From JASLBX01 sp036374175 (GTDB lineage Bacteria > Actinomycetota > Actinomycetes > Jiangellales > Jiangellaceae), in contig DASUUH010000139.1 in assembly GCA_036374175.1 (NCBI GenBank), positions 1 through 12,469 of the forward strand: DNA of 12,469 bases, written 5' to 3'. Below the pieces are notes generated by a model. The model ran no database searches and had not been told where the DNA came from. It was given only the letters and a program-made list of their open reading frames with translations. Below are positions 7,858-12,469 of the stretch, piece after piece; position 1 is the first letter of the stretch; every line of letters begins with the position of its first letter. A program made the position numbers and the translations under genes.

Positions 7858-7971
7858 GATTGCTCCTAGCTATGTGAAGGTCTTCCTGACCAACACTGTG
7901 TGTCCGCTCAAACCGCCTTCACTACCGATATGCTGTGTGAATATCGTCGAAAGTTCACTGAGAGAGAAGCC
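7858..7971. promoter_or_regulatory. Shared divergent promoter region of aceAB and the RamB-type regulator
   Basis: These 114 bp separate the aceA start (minus) from the preferred regulator start (plus), so they must hold both promoters and probably the regulator's operator. The clearest symmetry is CGATAT-N9-ATATCG at 7926-7946. A smaller dyad ACAC-T-GTGT lies at 7893-7901. I do not see the TTTGC-containing motif described for Corynebacterium RamB sites, so the binding sequence would differ here. No -35/-10 pair stands out for either gene. Confidence 0.6.
7926..7946. promoter_or_regulatory. Operator-like dyad CGATAT-N9-ATATCG
   Basis: Two exact 6-bp inverse complements are separated by 9 bp, giving a 15-bp centre-to-centre spacing, in AT-richer sequence than its surroundings. 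The dyad lies 26 bp upstream of the regulator's preferred GTG and about 70 bp upstream of aceA. It is a reasonable binding site for a dimeric HTH regulator such as the adjacent RamB-type protein, which would then repress itself and control aceAB. Confidence 0.4.
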
Positions 7972-9408
7972 GTGACGGTTACAGATCTGGATCTCATGAC
8001 CTTGGGCCGGCGTATCCGCCACGCCCGCAAGGCCCGCGGTATGACGCTGGGCGAGCTCGCCGAGGCGGTCGACCGCGCTCCGTCCCTGCTCTCTCAGATC
8101 GAGAACGGCAAACGTGAGCCCCGGCTGACGCTGCTTCGCGCTATCGCGGACGCGCTGGGGGTCCAGCTTGCCGAGCTGATGAGCGCCGAGCCGCCCTCGC
8201 CGCGGGCCGCTCTGGAGATCGAATTGGAGCGGGCACAGCGGAGTTCGCTCTACGCGTCGCTGGGGCTGCCGCAGGTGTCGCTGAGCAGCCGGTTGCCGAC
8301 GGAGGTGCTCGAGTCGCTGGTCGGCCTGCACCAGGAGCTCGAACGGCGCGCGACCAAGCAACTGGCTACTCCGGAGGCCGCCCGCCGGGCCAATGCCGAG
8401 CTGCGCCGACAGATGCGCGACCGCGACAACTACTTCCCTGAGATCGAGCAGGTGGCCGCCGCGATCTCGGCCGCCACGGGTCACGCGGGCGGGCCGCTCA
8501 CCGAGCGCGGCATCAGCGCGATCACCTCCCACCTTGGCTTCACGTTGCACCGGGTGGCCGATCTTCCACGCGCCACGCGGTCAATCATCGACTTGAAGCA
8601 TCAGCGGGTGTACCTACCACTGTCCGGGCCCCGGGGTCACGACCCGCGCACCATCGTGTTGCAGACGCTCGGTCACGTCGCGCTCGGCCATGACGACCCA
8701 ACCGACTACGCCGACTTCTTGCGCCAGCGGGTCGAGGTCAACTACTTCGCCGCCGCGCTGCTGATACCCGAGCGCGCCGCTGTCGATCACTTGCAGCGCG
8801 CGAAGGCTCAGAAGGCCCTCGCGATCGAAGACCTGCGGGACGTATTCGCGGTGTCGTACGAGACAGCCGCCCACCGGTTCACCAATCTGGCCACCCACCA
8901 CCTCGGGCTTCCTGTCCACTTCATGCGGGTCGGCGAGGACGGCGTCATCTACAAGGCGTACGAGAACGACGACGTGACGTTCCCAACCGACGTCACCGGC
9001 GCCATCGAGGGCCAAATCGTGTGCCGCAAGTGGGCGGCCCGGGCGGTGTTCTCCGCGGCAGACCGCCACGCCACCCACTACCAGTACACCGATATGGACC
9101 GGGGAACCTACTGGTGCACAACCCACGTCGAGCGCACCCCCGAGGGCGAATTCGCAATTGACGTCGGCGTGCCGTACGCACACTCGAAGTGGTTCACCGG
9201 ACGCGACACGACTGTGCGCGCACGATCGAAGTGCCCGGATCCGTCCTGCTGCCGCCGCCCTCCGGCGGGGCTGGCCGACCGCTGGGCCGATCATGCCTGG
9301 CCCAGCGCCCGCGTACATTCTCATCTGCTCGCGGCGTTGCCACCGGGCACGTTTCCGGGCGTGGACGACACCGACGTCTACGAGTTTCTCGACCGCCATT
9401 CCCCGTGA
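7972..9408 (+). CDS. ramB: RamB-type XRE-family regulator of acetate/glyoxylate metabolism with degenerate IrrE-like domain
   Basis: The GTG at 7972 is preferred because AGAGAGA precedes it and the protein then begins just before the HTH. The frame extends upstream to a GTG at 7900, and ATG 7996 is another option. From 7972 the protein is 478 aa. An XRE helix-turn-helix spans about 12-67 (LGRRIRHARKARGMTLGELA..., PSLLSQIENGKREP). A central IrrE/ImmA-like domain (about 150-300) contains QTLGHVALGHD at 231-241, where this family's metalloprotease motif HExGH reads QTLGH. A C-terminal DUF2083-like domain holds five cysteines (C351, C382, C421, C426, C427), with CPDPSCC at 421-427. This architecture is that of RamB/MlcR-type short-chain fatty acid regulators known to control aceA and aceB. 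Divergence from aceAB supports the role. Exact orthology is inferred. Confidence 0.88.
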   Translation: MTVTDLDLMTLGRRIRHARKARGMTLGELAEAVDRAPSLLSQIENGKREPRLTLLRAIADALGVQLAELMSAEPPSPRAALEIELERAQRSSLYASLGLPQVSLSSRLPTEVLESLVGLHQELERRATKQLATPEAARRANAELRRQMRDRDNYFPEIEQVAAAISAATGHAGGPLTERGISAITSHLGFTLHRVADLPRATRSIIDLKHQRVYLPLSGPRGHDPRTIVLQTLGHVALGHDDPTDYADFLRQRVEVNYFAAALLIPERAAVDHLQRAKAQKALAIEDLRDVFAVSYETAAHRFTNLATHHLGLPVHFMRVGEDGVIYKAYENDDVTFPTDVTGAIEGQIVCRKWAARAVFSAADRHATHYQYTDMDRGTYWCTTHVERTPEGEFAIDVGVPYAHSKWFTGRDTTVRARSKCPDPSCCRRPPAGLADRWADHAWPSARVHSHLLAALPPGTFPGVDDTDVYEFLDRHSP

Positions 9409-9420
9409 ATCAAGCCGCCG

Positions 9421-9449
9421 CGTAACCTTTTGCCCGGCTCGGGCGATAC
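9421..9449 (+). promoter_or_regulatory. ECF-type promoter candidate for the sigma factor operon
   Basis: CGTAAC (9421-9426) is followed after 17 bp by CGATAC (9444-9449), resembling the AAC-containing -35 and CG-A/T-rich -10 elements of ECF sigma promoters. It begins 12 bp after the regulator's stop codon and lies about 35 bp upstream of the probable sigma start. This suggests the operon is autoregulated. The exact recognition sequence of this sigma is unknown. Confidence 0.45.
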
Positions 9450-9484
9450 CAAAGTAGGGGCCAACGCCGAATCGGGAGGAAGCG

Positions 9485-10039
9485 CTGGCGATCGGGGATG
9501 CTTTCGCGGATGTGCTCGCCGCGGCGCGTTCGGGTGCGCCGTGGGCGTTCGAACGGCTCTACGCCGAGTTGTCGCCACAGGTTGCGAACTACCTGACGCT
9601 GCGCGGTGTAACCGAGCGTGACGATGTCACCAGCGAGGTCTTCCTCGCGGTCTTCCAGCGCCTGGCCACGTTCACCGGCTCGGAGGCCAAGTTCCGTTCT
9701 TGGGTGTTCGCGATCGCTCACAATAAGGCTGCCGACGTGCACCGCCGCGAAACTCGGCGGCCGTGGGCCGAAGCCGGCCCGGACGCCGTCCTGGAGCGAC
9801 CCGGCGGCAACGTCGAGGACGAGGCGATGTCGAGCCTCGCGACACAGCGGGTCTGCAGGCTGCTCGACACCCTGCCCGACCTGCAGCGCGAAGTACTGCT
9901 GCTGCGCATCGTCGCCGACTTGACGGTGGAGCAGGTCGCCGCTGCTCTGGGCAAGTCCAGCGGTGCGATCAAGCAGCATCAGCGGCGGGCGCTGATCCAA
10001 CTGCGCGAGAAGCTCGAACGCGAAGGTGTAACCCTTTGA
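9485..10039 (+). CDS. ECF-like RNA polymerase sigma factor (sigma-70 family)
   Basis: From the CTG at 9485 this encodes 184 aa. CTG is proposed because an ideal Shine-Dalgarno (GGGAGG, 9474-9479) sits 5 nt upstream and the added residues IGDAFADV fit the N-terminus of such sigmas. The only conventional in-frame start, GTG at 9512 (175 aa), lies 32 nt from that site, and an in-frame stop at 9455 excludes anything earlier. Region 2 spans about 20-90: AFERLYAEL, DDVTSEVFLAVFQRL, then FRSWVFAIAHNKAADVHRRE, which carries the core -10-binding helix. Region 4 spans about 125-178: LDTLPDLQREVLLLRIVADLT, then VEQVAAALGKSSGAIKQHQRRAL as the -35-binding HTH. Its stop overlaps the next gene, which encodes a membrane protein and is probably its regulator. 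A role in envelope or stress response is only inferred. Confidence 0.9.
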   Translation: MAIGDAFADVLAAARSGAPWAFERLYAELSPQVANYLTLRGVTERDDVTSEVFLAVFQRLATFTGSEAKFRSWVFAIAHNKAADVHRRETRRPWAEAGPDAVLERPGGNVEDEAMSSLATQRVCRLLDTLPDLQREVLLLRIVADLTVEQVAAALGKSSGAIKQHQRRALIQLREKLEREGVTL

Positions 10040-10782
10040 GTCGCTCGCGCGATTACAGGCATGAGATGTACGCGCAGCGAGAACTAGACGACGCCACGGT
10101 CGAGGCCGTGCTCCGCGGTGGCCACGTGCCCGCCGACCTGGAGCCACTCGCCGCGGCGCTCGGCACCCTGCGCGAACTCCAAGAGCAGCCGGTCCGCCCG
10201 TCCGCCGAGCTTGCCGCCCGGATGGCCACCGGCGATTTCGCCAGCGCTGTGGCGCCGCGACCCAGCCGCCGCAGCGCTGGTCGACATGTTGCCCGACGTC
10301 GGCTCGCAACCCTGCCGTTGCGCGCCAAGGTCGCGGCCGGCAGTGTGCTCGCCCTTGGCGGACTGGCCAGCGCCACCGCCGCAGGTGCCCTTCCCGATGA
10401 GGCACAAGAGCGCATCGAGACCGTGATCGAGGCCGTCACCCCGTTCGAGTTCAACCACCCGAACGAGTTCGGCCAGGACGTGTCCGACGACGCTAGGGAC
10501 GGCGGCGTCGACGGACATGAGGTCAGCGAGCGGGCCAAGGAACACGGCAACCAGCTAGGAGAGCCGGACGTAGCCGAGTCTCCCGAGCCGGCGGTGGTGC
10601 CACCAGCAGGTCGCTCCAACACCACGCCGCCCGCGAGCCAGCCGGCCGAAAATCCGGGCGGTGCCGGCAAGCCGGCAGAACAAGGCCAGCCGGACGAGGT
10701 CGGGCCGGCCGACAAGGGCAAATCCGATGATGCCGGCAGACGGCCCGACGAGTCACCAACCAAGTCGAAATCAACGGATTAA
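10036..10782 (+). CDS. Putative membrane-anchored anti-sigma factor partner (single TM, no zinc motif)
   Basis: The TTG at 10036 overlaps the sigma stop (TTGA), which implies coupling; ATG 10066 is the alternative start. From TTG the protein is 248 aa. The N-terminal about 90 residues are cytoplasmic-like and partly helical (LDDATVEAVLRGG, DLEPLAAALGTLRELQ), followed by an Arg-rich stretch (RRSAGRHVARRR). A single hydrophobic segment lies at about 97-119. The remaining ~130 residues are acidic, Pro/Gly/Lys-rich and probably extracytoplasmic and disordered. There is no HxxxCxxC zinc-binding anti-sigma motif. Being second in a sigma operon and having a cytoplasm-TM-exterior layout are the only grounds for calling it an anti-sigma factor. 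A different membrane partner is possible. An intrinsic terminator follows. Confidence 0.7.
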   Translation: MSRSRDYRHEMYAQRELDDATVEAVLRGGHVPADLEPLAAALGTLRELQEQPVRPSAELAARMATGDFASAVAPRPSRRSAGRHVARRRLATLPLRAKVAAGSVLALGGLASATAAGALPDEAQERIETVIEAVTPFEFNHPNEFGQDVSDDARDGGVDGHEVSERAKEHGNQLGEPDVAESPEPAVVPPAGRSNTTPPASQPAENPGGAGKPAEQGQPDEVGPADKGKSDDAGRRPDESPTKSKSTD

Positions 10783-10830
10783 CCCCACAAGCCCCCGGCG
10801 TGCGCCCCCCCGAACCGCACCCCGGGTGAT

Positions 10831-10871
10831 GCGGCCCCGGTACCCCCCTAATGCCGGGGCCGCCTTTCTTT
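10831..10871 (+). terminator. Intrinsic terminator of the sigma operon
   Basis: GCGGCCCCGG (10831-10840) and CCGGGGCCGC (10854-10863) form a perfect 10-bp GC stem with a 13-nt loop, followed at once by the T-rich run CTTTCTTT (10864-10871). It lies about 50 bp after the anti-sigma-like gene on the same strand and is a classical Rho-independent terminator. Confidence 0.9.
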
Positions 10872-10924
10872 CCAGCTCCCCACTCGCACCTCCACTGGCC
10901 GTCCTTCGGTCGCCCCCTTGGCCG

Positions 10925-10950
10925 CCAGCACCACTCGCGAGTGGTGCTGG
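10925..10950. terminator. 26-bp perfect palindrome downstream of the second methyltransferase gene
   Basis: The half-site CCAGCACCACTCG (10925-10937) is followed immediately by its exact inverse complement (10938-10950), with no spacer. Two more pairs beyond a G-T wobble extend it to 10922-10953. As RNA it would form an 11-bp stem with a CGCG loop. It lies 46 bp past the minus-strand methyltransferase stop, in the 213-bp gap between convergent genes, so termination is the simplest role. There is no T-tract. A protein-binding role is also possible because the symmetry is spacerless. Confidence 0.55.
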
Positions 10951-10995
10951 TGGGTCGAGTGAGCGGGCATTGTGGGTGTGGGCAGCCTGCGGCGA

Positions 10996-11784
10996 TCAGG
11001 TACGGCGGCAGATCATGAGTTCGGTGGTCGGGCTCTCGGGTAACCAGCGGGTCAGGCCGCGGTCGACCGGATAGAGCGCCGCACCGGCGAGCCACCCGGT
11101 GAGCTCGGTGACGGTTGCCGCGCGCAACGCCCCTCCCCACACCTTGCGCCAGACGACCGGCGCATCCACCTGGGCGTTCATGAGCACCAGCATGGGCACC
11201 CGGCGTTCGACCGCAAAGCCGGCGCTGGTCAGGATCGACTCGATCGTCGATGCGGTCCGGTTGACCTGACGCTCGCCGCGTTGCTCAGCGCGGTGCAGGA
11301 AATTCTCGGACAACACGAAGTGGCCACCGGGGCGCACCACCTGAGCAATGCCGCGGATCGCCCGCTCGTACTGGTCGTCGTCGACGATGTGGAACAGCAC
11401 GTCCATACATGACACAGCGTCGAACAACGCCGCGGCGAACTCGTCCGCCACATCGGCCGCGTCCACCCGGACAAACTCCACGTCAGGGAACCGGCGGCGC
11501 AGTCGCTCCACCGCCGCACCGGTCAGGTCACAACCGGTGACGTGGCCGGCACCGGCGGCGCGCCAGCAGTCGATGTAGAAGCCGGTACCCGAACCGATGT
11601 CAAGAACTCGGGACTGCGGCCCAATGCCCAGGCTCGCAACCTCGCGGGCGAACACCCCACGCCGCACGCGGTACATCCACGAGTTGAACGCACGACCGAG
11701 CGCGCGGTAGCCAACGCCCGACTCGGTCCAGTCACTGCCGAGCCGGCGTTCCCAGAAGACCCGCAATTCGGCGTCGCCGCTCAT
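10996..11784 (-). CDS. Class I SAM-dependent methyltransferase
   Basis: The 262-aa protein starts at ATG 11784, where the Shine-Dalgarno is weak (GGGAAG about 14 nt upstream). The N-terminal 45 residues (FWERRLGSDWTESGVGYRALG...) precede a canonical Rossmann core: motif I VLDIGSGTGFYID (60-72), D86 after the second strand (VTGCDLTG), VRVDAADV (106-113), post-I DAVSCMDVLFHI (122-133) and the motif V-like VVRPGGHFVLSEN (149-161). The C-terminal 70 residues include a hydrophobic stretch (GWLAGAALYPVDRGL) that may cap the active site or touch a membrane. The acceptor is not identifiable. It is transcribed away from the mgtE promoter and converges on the sigma operon, without an evident functional link to either. 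Confidence 0.85.
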   Translation of the reverse strand: MSGDAELRVFWERRLGSDWTESGVGYRALGRAFNSWMYRVRRGVFAREVASLGIGPQSRVLDIGSGTGFYIDCWRAAGAGHVTGCDLTGAAVERLRRRFPDVEFVRVDAADVADEFAAALFDAVSCMDVLFHIVDDDQYERAIRGIAQVVRPGGHFVLSENFLHRAEQRGERQVNRTASTIESILTSAGFAVERRVPMLVLMNAQVDAPVVWRKVWGGALRAATVTELTGWLAGAALYPVDRGLTRWLPESPTTELMICRRT

Positions 11785-11843
11785 TACCCGCAGTTCTTCC
11801 CGGGAAGTGCCGCGGTTATTCGTCGAACTGCAACACAGCCTTC

Positions 11844-11873
11844 TTGACGTTGATCAGCTTGGCCGGTTATGGT
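11844..11873 (+). promoter_or_regulatory. Sigma-70-like promoter of mgtE
   Basis: TTGACG (11844-11849) and TATGGT (11868-11873) are separated by 18 bp, close to the vegetative -35/-10 consensus. A transcript would start near 11880, leaving an untranslated leader of about 260 nt before the mgtE ATG. It is the clearest promoter in the window. Confidence 0.65.
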
Positions 11874-11879
11874 CAGCGT

Positions 11880-12141
11880 CGGAGGCCTTCCAGCGTTCGC
11901 GGGAGGCCGTTTTCCTGCCGCGACGAGCGCAGAACGGGGGTGAGGGACATGCCAGGTGGTAGACCGGCGCAGCTGACCAGCGACGATCCCAGCCATAGTC
12001 ACTGGCAGCAGACGGTGAACTGCCGTGCACAGCTTCCCTCACCCGGCGACGCATCGCACTGACGACGTCGCAGGTCGGATGGCTTATGGCGTCCTGACGC
12101 CGGCGCCGGGGTGAGAGGACGCCTCACCCTGGAGTAATGCC
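11880..12141 (+). ncRNA. Structured mgtE 5' leader, candidate riboswitch-like cis-regulatory RNA
   Basis: The leader runs from the predicted transcription start to the mgtE ATG and has no supported reading frame. Read by eye it forms an ordered series of helices. H1 is 11884-11891 with 11901-11908 (8 bp, one wobble). H2 is 11915-11932. A closed domain follows, with P1 GGGTGAGGGA (11938-11947) pairing exactly with TCCCTCACCC (12035-12044), P2 TGCCAG (11950-11955) with CTGGCA (12002-12007), and P3 within 12008-12028 abutting P2. Downstream come GGCGT/ACGCC (12088-12101) and the hairpin at 12106-12132 that touches the Shine-Dalgarno. Because MgtE is a magnesium channel, Mg2+ is the obvious candidate signal. 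However, the M-box landmarks (GTTAGGTGAGGCTCC, CAATGGGTCAACAG) are not present apart from a GGTGAGG match. Folding was not computed, so the architecture is a proposal. Confidence 0.55.
12106..12132 (+). promoter_or_regulatory. Shine-Dalgarno-sequestering hairpin of mgtE
   Basis: CCGGGGTGAG (12106-12115) pairs with CTCACCCTGG (12123-12132) through ten pairs, one of them a G-U wobble, around a 7-nt loop. The final GG is the first half of the GGAG Shine-Dalgarno (12131-12134), which sits 7 nt before the ATG at 12142. Formation of the hairpin would therefore hinder ribosome binding. Its GGGTGAG arm can instead pair with CTCACCC at 12038-12044 in the P1 stem. Confidence 0.6.
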
Positions 12142-12469
12142 ATGCCCACCAACGAGCTTGTCGAGCACGACCGGTTTGAGATCGATGAATTCCCGCAGGT
12201 GCCGGAGCCCATCCCATACGGTGTGACCGACCCGGCGACCACTTCTGGGAGGGGAGGGGCTGTGGGTACCGACGCGCTGCGCGAAATGCGTGACCACAAC
12301 GACGTCGCCGGCATGCAGAGGTGGCTCGCCGAACACCCTCCGTACGAGATAGCGGACGAGATCCGGCGCTCCGACGACATCACCGCCATTTTGCTGTTCC
12401 GCCTGCTTGACAAGGATCGCGCCGTCGAGGTATTCGAAGAACTCGACCCCGACAACCAGCAGAACGTCC
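12142..12469 (+). CDS. mgtE: MgtE-family magnesium transporter/channel, N-terminal part (3' end outside window)
   Basis: The frame is open from ATG 12142 to the window edge (109 codons). The start follows GGAG with 7-nt spacing. After an acidic, proline-containing segment (1-40), residues about 45-109 match the cytosolic MgtE N domain, a superhelix of short helical repeats: REMRDHNDVAGMQRWLAEHPPYEIADEIRR, ILLFRLLDKDRAVEVFEELDP. In the family this domain and the following CBS pair sense cytosolic Mg2+ and gate a five-helix membrane pore; those parts lie beyond the window. An internal GTG at 12262 is preceded by its own purine-rich GGGAGGGG and would begin right at the N domain, so it is a credible alternative start. 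The long structured leader suggests post-transcriptional control. Confidence 0.85.
   Translation, partial: MPTNELVEHDRFEIDEFPQVPEPIPYGVTDPATTSGRGGAVGTDALREMRDHNDVAGMQRWLAEHPPYEIADEIRRSDDITAILLFRLLDKDRAVEVFEELDPDNQQNV

Noticed and set aside
8614..9399. Minus-strand frame of 261 codons opposite the RamB-type gene
   Set aside because: It is a shadow of a gene with HTH, IrrE-like and Cys-rich domains and has no support of its own.
9410..10405. Minus-strand frame of 331 codons opposite the sigma/anti-sigma genes
   Set aside because: The plus-strand frames contain clear sigma regions 2 and 4, while this product is low-complexity Arg/Gly/Ala with no motif.
11938..12044. Assignment of the mgtE leader to the M-box, cobalamin, ydaO or other known riboswitch classes
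   Set aside because: Short matches exist (GGTGAGG as in M-box; a GGTGAA segment vaguely like cobalamin). The diagnostic longer motifs of these classes, as I remember them, are missing, so no class name is given.
11844..12062. 72-codon plus-strand frame in the mgtE leader, starting at TTG
   Set aside because: Its TTG is the -35 box of the predicted promoter, there is no Shine-Dalgarno, and the peptide is Arg/Ser/Pro-rich without any recognisable feature.
1..12469. CRISPR arrays, tRNA/rRNA genes, insertion sequences or prophage genes
   Set aside because: No regularly spaced direct repeats, tRNA-like TTC-G-A-T cloverleaf arms, transposase motifs or terminal inverted repeats were seen. The gene content looks chromosomal.

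Overview
This is high-GC (about 65-70%) actinobacterial DNA, dense with GTG/TTG-type starts. It carries an aceA-aceB glyoxylate-shunt operon beside a RamB-type regulator, which is a typically actinobacterial regulator family. A finer placement (Propionibacteriales/Jiangellales-like) would be a guess.

Layout. (1) 1-4139 holds two minus-strand genes for secreted proteins. The first is a beta-propeller of LVIVD-type repeats interrupted by a protease-associated (PA) domain; it runs off the left edge and is at least 665 aa. The second is a 586-aa exported protein with two prealbumin/CnaB-like domains, each with a plausible Lys/Glu/Asn isopeptide triad, and no visible cell-wall sorting signal. A perfect 14-bp hairpin lies between them. 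(2) 4335-4907 encodes a small SAM methyltransferase on the plus strand. It converges on the ace operon across a 50-nt, nearly perfect hairpin. (3) 4973-9408 is the glyoxylate-bypass block. Isocitrate lyase (aceA) and malate synthase A (aceB) overlap by one base and are transcribed leftward. A RamB-family XRE regulator with a decayed IrrE-type metalloprotease motif is transcribed rightward from a shared 114-bp region that contains an operator-like dyad. (4) 9421-10871 is an ECF-type sigma factor/membrane-protein pair. It has an ECF-like candidate promoter upstream, a probable CTG start, a TTGA stop/start overlap, and a classical intrinsic terminator. (5) 10996-11784 is a second SAM methyltransferase (minus strand), closed by a 26-bp perfect palindrome. 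(6) 11844-12469 is a strong sigma-70-like promoter, a leader of about 260 nt, and the start of an MgtE magnesium transporter/channel gene that runs off the right edge.

The most interesting element is the mgtE leader. It does not show the M-box (ykoK) consensus as I know it, yet it folds on paper into two hairpins, a closed multi-helix domain, and a hairpin that reaches into the mgtE Shine-Dalgarno sequence. The closing stem and the last hairpin are built from the same repeated complementary segments (GGGTGAG twice, CTCACCC twice), so they can form mutually exclusive pairings. That is the logic of a translational riboswitch. I propose it as a candidate undescribed cis-regulatory RNA; no folding or database search was run.
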